DNA from: Solanum dulcamara
Taxonomy: Eukaryota; Streptophyta; Magnoliopsida; Solanales; Solanaceae
Direction of reading: 5' to 3'
Assembly (NCBI RefSeq): GCF_947179165.1
Contig: NC_077243.1
Location: 3,962,001-4,026,000, forward strand
Length of the DNA stretch: 64,000 bases
In this document: positions 24,251 to 35,281 of the stretch, one piece after another
How the letters are laid out: every line of letters begins with the position of its first letter
How positions within the stretch are numbered: position 1 is the stretch's first letter
Program-made: the position numbers and the translations under genes
Notes under the pieces: model-generated
Told to the model about the DNA's origin: nothing
What the model saw: only the letters and a program-made list of their open reading frames with translations
Databases searched by the model: none

Positions 24251-26149
24251 ATAACTTATGTATAAGTACATTATATTGTATAGTCAATATATAGTTTCTC
24301 TGACTTTTGATAAATTATATTGTATAGTCGATGTATATTTTCTATGATTTTTGGCTATTTTTTATTCATAAATAAAACATACATATACTTGTTATAAACT
24401 AATTACTTTATTATATATATTTGAAACTGCCCTTATCATTACGACCCAATGATACTAATCCATTCTATATAGGAAAAATTACTTAATTGAGTGCTTTTTA
24501 AAAATTAATTACTGATTTTAGCGATATTTTTTATTTATTACAATTTATAGCAAAACATAGCAATATTATGATAAATCTACACTTGTATTAAAAGTGAATT
24601 ATGCATACAATATAAATGTATTATAAGTGTTTTAAAATATATATTATGTTTGTGTAGTAAGAAACTGACATAATGTATTATAAGTCTATTAAAATATGTG
24701 ATAAATGTATTATCTATCTATAAAACTTGTATTATATATGTTTTATAAATAGTTCTCTGCAATATGTATTAAAACTGTATTATAAGTGTTCAGTGAATTT
24801 TTTTTTATTGCTATAGATGGTAAATATTTTCTTAATATTGTATATTTATGTAAGTTTCCTTCTATATATTTATGCTTTCACGTGTACAACTTACTCTTCC
24901 CTAAATTACTAATACCAAGTTTAATTTAAATGTTAATTTTCTAGTTATTACAATGTAAACAAGTTGTGTGTTTGTAAGAAAAAAAAAGTAGATCCTGTTA
25001 TTTATAATACACACACAAAAAAAGTAGATCCTGTTATTTATAATACACAAACTAACAATAAAGCAAACAAAAATATAATTTTTTTTTGACTGAAATTCAC
25101 GTGCAACAACGTTAGAATTTTATGCCAACATAAGTTCTCTATGAATAATTATAATGCAAGTTTAAAGTTTGAAATAAGATTAAAAAAAAAACAAAAAACT
25201 CAAGGTAGTAAAGAGTGATATATCATCTAGCAAACAATGCAATGGCCGAGCACAATTATCAAAATCACAACATTTGTACCATTATTTAATTAAAAAAAAT
25301 AAATAAAAAAATAGAAAGGTATCGGGATAGATCTGGGGTTACACTACTAGAAACAGAGGCTTTTTCACCGTGAATTAATAAAATAATTGTATTATAAAAT
25401 ATGAATTTTTCATCAATTTCCTATCAAACCAAATCATAGGAAAATGCATGACAGAAAACAAAATGTCACTGAAATATTAGGAACCTTCCTAATTTTTTAA
25501 CATGAAAATACTACTATTAAAATCAATGAAAAAATAGTTATTTTTTTAGTAGCCTTAATTAAGTGAATTGATATAAATGTTAAATCCAGAGTTGGTACCG
25601 GAAAATTCACAAAACCAGTCAGAATGAGTTTTGGTGTGTATTGACTATAAAAAAGATAACTTTGGTGTAACAAAATATATAACTTTACTACCTAATTTTC
25701 AATAGTTGAATGATTATTTGTGCAATGAACTTCTTAAAAGTGTTTGCTGCATAATTCCAATTCAGATCAAGAAAAATAGCCAGCAAATTCTGTTATCACC
25801 TTATACGGCGAAAGGATGATTAAAAATAACAGGCAGGTAAGACTTTTTCTTGACTAGGATGCAAGTAATAAAAAGGTACCAACTCTTTATTTTGGACTTT
25901 ATTAACGAGGGCAGGTGATATATACATTAATTCTTTGACGGTGATCATGATTTTGATTGTACATTACGTTTGTTTTTATTTTTTGGTTTATTTCTTTTGT
26001 CATCCTATAATTGATTATTGCTTGCTCATTTTGCAATACATTCAACTATTAAAAGGTTATAGGTAAGGTAACATAAATATACTGATGTGCTAGAGTTTTT
26101 ATTAGGAGAAAGCATCAACTAATTTCCTTTCCTTTCGAATCGCCTTCAA

Positions 26150-26440
26150 GCAGAAAATAAAAAAAAAAATTAAAGAGAATAATAACACAAAAATTTAATG
26201 TAGAAAACTCTCCAATTGGAGAAAAACCACGGACCACCCAAAAAAATATTCAATATATGAAAATTGTTACAGCCATATAATACACTATTTTTCTTACACA
26301 CCTAAATACATAAAATACTACACCCAAGAGATCTTCAAGAGAAAATTCTCTAAATCGCACATGTATTTCTGCAGATTTTTGTTGTTATGTGTTTATGATA
26401 GAGATGCGTATTTATAGAGCCATGATAGGTGCTTATGAAC
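26150..26440 (-). mobile_element. Possible solo-LTR remnant, relative of the 22.6 kb copy
   Basis: On the minus strand it has a TATAAATA box (about 26409-26416) and, about 190 bp further on, gtccgtggtttttctcc followed by a diverged 'ttttctacattaaa' block. Same order of features as the 22560-22870 remnant but weak identity. Confidence 0.4.
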
Positions 26441-27066
26441 ACATTTATGCCAAGATATTTGATAAAATGTGTGAAAATTATTAGCCTTCTTTCTTGACTT
26501 CCATCAACCAAATGCCCACAATTTCTTCTTTATTCAAACAAATACAACATTTTTTGAACAAAATCATCCTTATTTTTTCAATATAATTTAAACGACACCC
26601 TTATAATACTTTCACTTCACTGGAAACATCCTTCACTAGTAAGTGCATGTTTTAGCAATTATAATTGCTTGTCATTTTAACTTCAATGAATTGATGGTAA
26701 GGTATTCATAATTAATTTACTTACTATAATTGTAGTTGCTATTGACCCTATAAAATTTCCAAGTGATTTTATAACAACTTTAGTTGAAAAGTTTCTTTCA
26801 ATGCCGAAAATCATGACAAGAAATTGATACTCAATGAAACACAAACATCACCTAAATATAATTAAAAAATAGCCATATGATTGCCTTACCTGTAACCAAC
26901 ATTTATTTTTTCCTCATTCATGCAAACAATATAATCATTATTCACTCACTAAGCAATAGTGGACATGAGAAGTGGTGTTTAAACAATAGCCACCTTCCTT
27001 TTACTTTCTTGTTTACTCTTTAAGCCAAATCAAGTGTACACATTATCAGTTTTCTGTCCCAAAAAA

Positions 27067-28849
27067 ATGTATAATCCCATACTGGCAAAAAGCTTTAGTC
27101 ACTATGAAAGAAAAACATTTGGATGTTGTGCTTTTGTTTTGTTCTTGATTGTTGTGTTTAGCAGTTGCATGGTTTTCAAGAATCATTTGTATCCTCAATC
27201 AGTTAGTAAGTCCTCTGCACTTAATTATGTTTTAATTTAACCTCTGTATTAGGCTTTGTTAAGATGATTTTTAATTTTGTTTATAGATGGTGATGCCATG
27301 AATTTACAAATATCTATGAATGCTGCTGAAGATATGTTTGTGATCAAGGATACAACACTTCTCAAGAAATTAGGTAAGTCAAGAATCTAAAAACTTAGTA
27401 GACGTTTAGACGTAGATTTGATTGAAACTTGAAAAAAAAAGAAGATTTATAGAAATTGAAATTGAAAAATGAAATTTAGTTGAAGTCGTGTCTGGACATA
27501 CTTGAAAAAAAGTTTCGTGAGTGGAAAAAGATGTTTGCTTGAAATACTGGCTAACTCATTGTCTAACAAAAAATCAGTTCAATGTATAGCCAAACGACGT
27601 TTTGAAAAAAAATAAAATCTATGTCCATATGACTCTTTAAACTTCTTATATTGAAAACTATTTTGCAGAAACAGAGAAAAAGGATTCAAAACCAATGTGT
27701 AATGTGTTGGAACCATTGTCTGATTACTGTGAGACCAAAGGGGACATAAGGGTCCAAGGAAACTCCTCAACAATTTTTGTTGTTATGTCTCATAATTTCA
27801 ACATTTCTACTGAGAACAATTCATGGACCATACAACCTTATCCAAGAAAAGGTAATTCAGGGGCAATGTCAAGAGTTAAATCTTGGACAGTAAAATTAGT
27901 ACAAGACAGCAAAAAAATCCCAAAATGCAGTGTGTATCATGGCTATCCAGCAGTTCTATTTTCACTTGGAGGATATTCAGGAAACCATTTTCATGATTTT
28001 TCAGATTTACTCGTTCCAATCTTTTCAAATTCGCGTCATTTTAATTCAGAGGTACACTTTCTTGCCACGGATTATAAGTCGTGGTGGATAGGTAAGTACA
28101 AAACATTGCTCAACAACATGTCTAAGAACAAAATTCTTGATATTGACAACGAAAACGAGGTACATTGCTTTCCTAGTGTGACAACAGGCCTTAAATCTCA
28201 CAAAGAATTTGGGATTGATTCCTCAAAGTTCCCAAATGGGGTGTCAATGCTCGATTTTAGACAGTTCTTGAGGAGATCATTTTCTCTAAACAGAATTGAG
28301 GCCATCAAGATGAAGGGTGATATTGTTACGAGGCCACGTTTGCTGATCATGTCAAGGAAGAAATCGCGAATTTTATTAAATGAGGGCGATGTAAGACGAA
28401 TGTCTGAAGATTTGGGGTACGAGGTTGTCCTGGCTGAAGCTAACCTTAGTACAAATTTATCAAAATTCGCGCAAATTGTTAATTCTTGTGATGTGATAAT
28501 GGGAGTTCATGGAGCTGGATTAACCAACATGGTTTTTCTCCCTAATAATGCAGTTTTAATTCAGCTTGTTCCTTTAGGAGCAATGGATTATTTGGCTAAA
28601 CGTGATTTTGGAGATCCTGCTGGAGAAATGAACATAAAATACTTCGATTATAAAATTGGTGTGAATGAGAGTTCTCTAGTGGAACAATATCCACCTAATC
28701 ATAAAGTTTTTAAAGATCCATCATCATTTCATAGGAAAGGATGGGGTGTATTTAGATCAATTTATTTGGATAAACAGAATGTAAAAGTTGATCTTAATAG
28801 GTTTAGGTCTACTTTGTTAAAAGCTAAAAAGCTTCTAGCCACGTCTTGA
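27067..28849 (+). CDS. GT61 family glycosyltransferase, copy 1 (468 aa)
   Basis: GT61 enzymes are Golgi type II membrane proteins. Plant members add arabinose or xylose side chains to xylan, or xylose to N-glycans. Exons 27067-27205, 27287-27373 and 27669-28849 join in frame (1407 nt). A short cytosolic N-terminus (residues 1-17) precedes one hydrophobic segment (FGCCAFVLFLIVVF, about 19-36), then a stem and the catalytic region. Family marks are CNVLEPLSDYCETKGDIRVQGNS-type openings, GYSGNHFHDFSDLLVPIF, RPRLLIMSRK, MGVHGAGLTNMVFLP and the C-terminal KVDLNRFRSTLL. The start was chosen because the second copy aligns from the same Met-Lys/Tyr region; an upstream in-frame ATG at 27034 would only add 11 residues. 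Intron 2 holds a probable MITE. The sugar donor cannot be told from sequence; XAT3-like arabinosyltransferase is the nearest label. Confidence 0.9.
27394..27638. mobile_element. MITE-like element in intron 2 of GT61 copy 1
   Basis: The left end (cgtttagacgtagatttg) resembles the reverse complement of the right end (catatggacatagatttt). The A-rich interior has no coding capacity. The matching intron in GT61 copy 2 is only 83 bp against 295 bp here, which supports insertion after the gene duplication. Confidence 0.6.
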
Positions 28850-29174
28850 TTTTTTGCACTATAGTGTACATGTTTCATTTTTCGTCTATTGTATAATGGC
28901 ATTTTATCTGCCAATTGAGTGATTTTCATTGATAAACACTTGTACAATGTCATAATAGAAGGGATTTAAGTTATATATATTGACATATATTCTTATACTC
29001 ACAGTAAATTTTAATATAGGGTATTTGCTAGACATTTTATACTATTTACATCATGTCTAAACAAGAACCACTTGTTTAGCAATGGAAAGAAGATCGAATA
29101 TACCTCTTGCCATGGTTTCTAAGGGAGTTATTTTTGTGCCTGGGGATCCTGAATCATATGTGTTATTTATACTA

Positions 29175-29693
29175 GGGTAAAGGGTGAAATTTGATAGTGA
29201 ACTATGCGAAACAGAATAGATTTATCCTTTGCGGTTAAATATGCCTTCGTCGTTACTAGTTGGGATCAAATTTAATTCTAAACTATGCGAAATGAAATAA
29301 TTTTCACCTTTTAGAAGGGGGCAGGTGATGATGACAATGGTAGCAGGGAGAATCAAGGAGGAAGAAAAGGAGTTGGTGATAGAGGTTGTGGCGCACAAAG
29401 AGAAAGGAGGAATGATAAAAAAAAAATACAAAACACAAAATTAGGGAGAAAAATCAAATTTGTCCTTGAACTATGTGAAAGTGTCAAATTTGCTCCTAAA
29501 TTATGTGAAAGGTTCAAATTAATCCTTAATTGCATGACACATGACATCATCAGGTGCTAACTTCCACTGTTCAAAAAATAAGGACAAATTTACTCCATTT
29601 CATGTAGTTCCAAAAACAAATTTAATCTCAACTAACATATGACAAATATATTTCATTTCACGTAATTTGGAGGCAAATTTAATCCTTTGCCCC
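29175..29693. mobile_element. MITE-like element with terminal inverted repeats, about 520 bp
   Basis: The left terminus gggtaaagggtgaaatttg and the reverse of the right terminus (ggggcaaaggattaaatttg) match well. Sub-terminal 'aactatgcgaaa' / 'aattacgtgaaa' words recur inside in both orientations. No coding capacity. No clean target duplication is seen. A relative lies at 4690-4806. Confidence 0.6.
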
Positions 29694-31273
29694 TTATATA
29701 ATTGTTCTTCCATTAAAAGCAACTTTTGACATTTACTTTATTGGGAAAGCTTATCCAAGACTAAATGGGAAAATTGGAGTTCAACTGGTCCAAAGACCAA
29801 AACACACGACCGTTGCAAAGTTCAAATTTCAGGGGTGACTAATGAGTTAGTTATCAGTTTTATCATATCAAAGAGACTTTTATGTAATTATTTAATTAGT
29901 AATTTGATGTGTAAATATGTTTATATTGTATTAAATTTAAATCGTAATAGATATGATGACAAATAAGAATATAGGTAGAATAAAATAATAAATAATTAAA
30001 TAAATTTGATATTCACATTTTTTGGTGCTTCTACATGCTACCGCGACCTAACATTGACTTGTGCTCTGATCAATTAGCACGATTGTTTTTATTTTAAATT
30101 TTTATAAATGTTCATGAAGCAAAAAACAAAGGAATATTCTAATAAAAATGATGTCCCGTTCGAATATTTATTTTACTCCAAATAAAATTGAGTTTTATTT
30201 TCAGTTACCACACTTGTTTATAGTCTAGAGGATCCAAAATTTCCTCCCAAACGTGCCTCCCACCATATTTGAGGAATAAATATTGGTAAAATGTCCTACT
30301 CTTAAACCAAACAATTTTCTTGGACCATTCAACATAAGTTTTCCATGTTTTCCTTTCTATTTTCCTTTTTCTTTCCCCTTGGGAGTGTCAAGAATATATA
30401 ACATTATTTCTATTTATTTCATTATTATTTTTTGTAAGATAGCTAAAGTCAATTCAATATCAATAGAAATTGTGAAAATATAACTCTTAAAAAATTATCC
30501 TTCAGCAGATAATATTTGATTCCAGTAGTTTTGGAGCGATCGAGCGAGCATCATTTTAACTTTAAATTTTATATATATACATATTTGATGAATTTTTTAA
30601 TGTAAATATACTTTTTGCGCAATTTTTTTTATTTGATCGAATTTGTATTCGAACTTCTACATCTACTATTAAACTCGAGTTTGATATTTGATCATATATT
30701 GCTCAATCTTACAAACAAAACATTAGATTATCACCGCTAAATATTATAACTTACAAAATTTTAAACCATAGTCTAATATTTTCTCATGAATTTTCCAATA
30801 CTCACCATATCCACAGTGTACTAAACTGAGACAAGCTCAATCTGGCTAACAACCGACATATGGATAACAACGCGCTTCTAGTAGTGGTTCATATTGGTAT
30901 CTCGCTGAATAATCATTTAAAATGGATTTAAAGATATCATTAATTTATAAGATTTGAGAAAATAATACTATAATTATATTCCAATTTACCATCTCTTGAG
31001 AAAACATATGTATATGATAACAATAACAATACAGTATTTCATTTTTTTACTTTTGACCAAGTGTAGATGAGATTTACTCATTTAGATATATATCTAATTG
31101 CAACTTCTCTTATCAAATTTCTAGTTAGAAAGAAAGTTGACTGTTGTCAAAATACAACAGCTTTTCATATATGACAATACCCTATGCTCTCTTTGTTCAA
31201 GTAGTTCAAGGGTGAAATGATCATGAATATCAATATCGCCTTTATACGATGAGAGATAGTCATTGTTTAAAAT

Positions 31274-31603
31274 TCAATAATAAGTAAAACTGATTGAAAT
31301 TTCTATTTTTATCAGCATGACATCAAGCTAATACAGACAATCAACAAGGAGCCAATTGAATGATCAAAGCATTGGTTGCTTCCACCCTTAACCTTCTTTA
31401 ATCTCCTTGACACTTATCAAGGACCCCCCCCCCCAACTCATCCAATAATAAATAAAATCTATTGAAATCCATACTTTTATTAGCATGACGTCAAGCTAGT
31501 ACAGACTGTTAGCATGGAGTTAATTGAATGATTAAAGCATCAGTTGCTTCCACCCCTAACCTTCTTCAATCCCCATGACATCTTAATATCAATGAACTCC
31601 CCC
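31274..31603. repeat. Two-copy direct duplication, about 160-170 bp unit
   Basis: The unit 'aataataa(g/a)taaaa(c)...ttgaaat', 'agcatgac(a/g)tcaagcta', 'attgaatgat(c/t)aaagcat', 'gttgcttccaccc' occurs at 31274-31434 and 31445-31603. A C11 run (31424-31434) separates the copies. About 85% identity by eye. Confidence 0.8.
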
Positions 31604-32310
31604 CGATCCTACCCCATTCGACAAGAAGGTGGTGACCTGGAGGGTCGAAACTTCAAAATGATAAATATAATTATTACTTTGGGTTGGTTATTTGGAATTG
31701 AGAGTTTTTAAAATTTTCACTAATCACTCAATTTTCGTTGTATTACGTATAGAAAGTAGCAATAGCAAATTTAAAAAATTCAGGAAAAGAAAAACAATAA
31801 TTAGCATAAAACTTTTCACACTTAATTAAGCAACCATTATTTAATGAAAACCACTTGTTCACACTGAAAGCATTACTTAATTAAGCAATAACAAGAAACA
31901 AATTTAACTCCCGTAATTGCATATAATGACCCAAATTAGTATCTTGCATTAAAACCCCATACCACTTAAGCAAACTTAATAAGTTATTGCTATGTATATT
32001 TTGTTGAAAGTAATTCCTATCCAAATAAATATTTTCTAAATGCACGTCTAATTAGTTCCCACCTAAATTCATAATCTTGGTATTTATCATAAAGAAAAAA
32101 TGAACAAATCTTAATTATGTTTACTTATTGAGTATGTTTGGTAATTAAGGTGCCGGCCATCCTAAATCCTATTTTTAGACATGGACACAATTTTATTACA
32201 AAACAAATTTATTGATTAGTCAACTTTGATATATCTTTTCAAACGAGAAACAACATAAATTTTTAATTTGCAAAAATGTCAATAAAATCGTGGAGAGCAT
32301 TCACTAAAAT

Positions 32311-32318
32311 TATATAAG
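32311..32318 (+). promoter_or_regulatory. Candidate TATA box of GT61 copy 2
   Basis: TATATAAG lies about 180 bp before the start codon at 32491, a plausible distance for a plant core promoter with a short leader. Inferred from sequence and position only. Confidence 0.4.
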
Positions 32319-32490
32319 AGAAAGAAACAGCTTCATGCTAGTCACTTAGATATATGACTTCTATTTATCTTGAGAATTGCAAATACTAGCATTTGCTCAC
32401 TTCTTTAATTTAGTTAGTTTGAGGGGTTTCATAAAAATTTCTTGTTTTTTTGTAGTTACATTATATTATTGTTGTTTTTTTTTAGCAAAA

Positions 32491-34212
32491 ATGAAGTATG
32501 ATAGTTTCTTTGCCAGAAGTTTTAGTAAACATGAGCAGAAGAAATTAGGAATTGGAGCATTTGTTAGTTGTTTCATCTTTGCAGCCACATTTTGTATTCT
32601 CTTCAAGCCTGAAATCCGTCATTTTCGAGTTGGTAAGTTCTGGAGCTTTTATTTTTCTTTATACTGTCAGTGTATATATAAAGTACTATACAAGTTCCGT
32701 TAAATGTTTTTTGCTTCTCTATGAACTCTTGAAACATCATGTTTAATGCTATAAGATTCCTGGAATGAATATAATTTTTACACTTTCAATGTATAGAAGT
32801 TGAATTCAATGCCATATGATATTGTAATAATTGGCAAAAACTGCTAGTAATTGATCATAATTATGTTTTTGTGTGACAGTGAATGTTAAGGTTTCTCTTC
32901 GTGGTGTCCCTAAAATTTTAGCAGTAAGAGAGGAAATCACCAAGCCAAAAAAGCCATGTAAGTATTCAAACATAAAACTTTTTGTAAATGAGCTTAGCTT
33001 TGTCTTATTACTTACCATATATGTAATTTTTTGATTTCAGATTTTGAAATAGAACAAGAGAAACAAATTTGCAATGTCACACATCCAAGAGCTGATCTCT
33101 GTGAGATGAATGGTGACATAAGAATTCATGGAAATTCATCAACAATATTTTTTGTTTCAATTGATCAAGAAGAAAACAAGTCATGGAACATAAGACCGTA
33201 TGCAAGAAAAGGTGACAACAGAGCAATGGACAGTGTTACAAACTTAATAGTCAAAAAGCTTCATATTTCTCAACAAATCCCAATTTGCACTAGAAATTAT
33301 ACTGTCCCTGCAGTTGTTTTTTCAACTAAAGGGTATGCTGGAAATCACTTCCATGATTTCACTGATGTGCTGATTCCATTATTCCAAACTTCGCGACGTT
33401 TCAATGGTGAAGTCCAATTTCTGATTACTAACAAAATGCCTTGGTGGATCAAGAAGTTCAAACCAGTGCTACAAAGATTATCAAAGTATGAGGTTATTGA
33501 TATTGACAAGGAAAAAGATGTCCTTTGTTGCCCAAGTATGACAATTGGCTTAAAAGCCAATAAAGAATTCAGCATCAACACTTCAGAATCTCATTACACC
33601 ATGATGGACTTCACAAAATTCTTGAAAAGTACCTATTCCTTGAAGAGGAAATTCGCGGTGAGATTGAAAAAGAATGCTGATGATCATGGAAGAAAAAATA
33701 AGCCTAGACTTCTTATCATTTCAAGAAGAAGAACGAGACGTTTTACAAACGTAGAAGAGATTGTTACATTGGCCAGAAGCTTGGGATTCAAAGTAGTTGT
33801 GGAAGAAACAGGGGAAAATTTGGCTCAAGTTGCAAAAAAAGTGAACTCATTTGATGTATTAATGGGAGTTCATGGTGCTGGATTGACTAATATGGTTTTT
33901 TTGCCAGAAAATGCAACTGTTATACAAATTGTGGGATTAGGAATGGAATGGGTATCTAAAGAAGATTTTCAAATTCCAGCTATAGACATGAATTTAAAGT
34001 ATTTGGGTTACAAGATTAGTGTAAATGAGAGTTCTTTAATTCAACAGTATCCACTTGAACATCATGTGTTAAAGAATGCTCCTGGTAATATGATTTCTCC
34101 TAAAGGATGGGCTTCATATAGGAAAATTTATTTAGATCAGCAAGATATAAAAATTGATGTAAATAGATTTAGAGGAACTCTATTGAAAGCCTTGGAGCTT
34201 TTGCGGAGTTGA
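32491..34212 (+). CDS. GT61 family glycosyltransferase, copy 2 (463 aa)
   Basis: This is the tandem paralogue of the gene at 27.1 kb and shares its three-exon plan: 32491-32632, 32880-32957 and 33041-34212, 1392 nt in frame. One hydrophobic segment (IGAFVSCFIFAATFCILF, about residues 20-37) makes it a predicted type II Golgi membrane protein. The catalytic region shows CNVTHPRADLCEMNGDIR-type start, GYAGNHFHDFTDVLIPLF, RPRLLIISRRRTRR-like basic block, MGVHGAGLTNMVFLPENATVIQ and KIDVNRFRGTLL. Overall similarity to copy 1 is clear but far from identical, so the duplication is older than the MATE one. No break is seen. Likely role is in cell-wall polysaccharide (xylan) decoration; donor and acceptor are unknown. 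Confidence 0.91.
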
Positions 34213-35281
34213 GTTTTTTTTTTTTTTTTTTTTTGGTATTCTCTAATAAACATAGGCACAAAAAGTCAGGATTAAATTTCATTTAATTTGTTCTTGTTTC
34301 ACTTTCCTTTGTTCGTTTCTTTATTTGGTTTAACTCATATTGTGTAGTTAGTTCGTTTTTGTCTTCGTGCATTTTTTTTCTAAATCCAGATGGCACGTTT
34401 CTGGGGGTCTGAAAGTCAATCTTTTAGCCTATGTACATAATCGCCTTACACTTTACCTGGGACTTTCCAGCTCGAAAGCACGAATCCCCAACTCCAATAT
34501 GAGTATCGAACAACGAGTGAACGAACGCACTAACGCATATCGAGATTGTTATAAGGAGTCGTAGGGGAACACTTGTAAATAATCTGCACCCAGAATTCCA
34601 AAGGAAAATCTCAGAGAAACCGGAAATGCACCATTTTATATGTAATCATTGTGAGAATTTTGAAGGCAAAATATTTTCCTAGACATAGAAGTCTATACAT
34701 CATGATCATGATCATTTACGAGTCTCAGTAATACAGCTTTGTATTTGGTGTACAACTCTCCATTTTCCTCCTACAGAGACTTTCTCATTTCTCATACGTA
34801 ATACTGAATTAGAAGCAGAATTCATACAAAGTATAAATATTAGTGTAATCCCGAGGCCGAGCTGACTGTTCAAGTCATTGCACATCTGCCCATCCAAACT
34901 AGGTGGCGTTACACTTCTCGGTTAAGGAATTGATCGGCTGGGCCAAACTCTTACTTGAGAAGTTGACTAGCCTTTTTCGGGAGGAATAGACACATCATGG
35001 TGACCAGAGTGTACTAAACTTCAACCAAAGTCACCAAATAGGAAGATGCTGCATTGATTAATTCCTCCCACAATGCCAACACTCAAATACAGTAGCTCCC
35101 TCGAGATTGTCTGCAACCCGCTTAAAAAATGAAGGTCCAATAAGACTCATTATATACAACCTTCAAGCTGCATCTTCTTCACTAAAAATCACTCATCCTT
35201 TTTCAACCAAGAAAAATAATGCCAGCAAGAACCTCTTTATCCGCGGGACTTTTAGGTTAGCTATCCTAACTTATGCAACAA
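34213..35281. other. Convergent 3' spacer, GT61 copy 2 to DExH helicase
   Basis: A T19 run follows the GT61 stop (about 34215-34234). The stretch should contain the 3' ends of the two convergent transcripts. Short open frames at 34367-34564 and 35107-35361 (plus) and 34712-34897 (minus) resemble nothing known. Confidence 0.55.

Larger units (their letters stand above)
22082..27066. other. Repeat-rich intergenic region, MATE pseudogene to first GT61 gene
   Basis: No gene is recognised. It contains two LTR-like remnants (about 22560-22870 and 26150-26440), a pyrimidine-rich repeat field (23335-23560), a fold-back MITE (about 23838-23985) and a 60-62 bp tandem array (23997-24250). The minus-strand frames at 22437-22850 and 22859-23062 lie across the LTR-like part and look non-coding. 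Confidence 0.6.
28850..32490. other. Intergenic region between the two GT61 genes
   Basis: No gene is recognised. The first part should be the 3' UTR of copy 1. Contents are a TIR element (29175-29693), a diverged direct duplication (31274-31603) with an 11-C run, and a TATA-like box at 32311. Open frames (29222-29550 minus, 30283-30483 plus) fall in repeats or AT-rich DNA. Confidence 0.6.
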
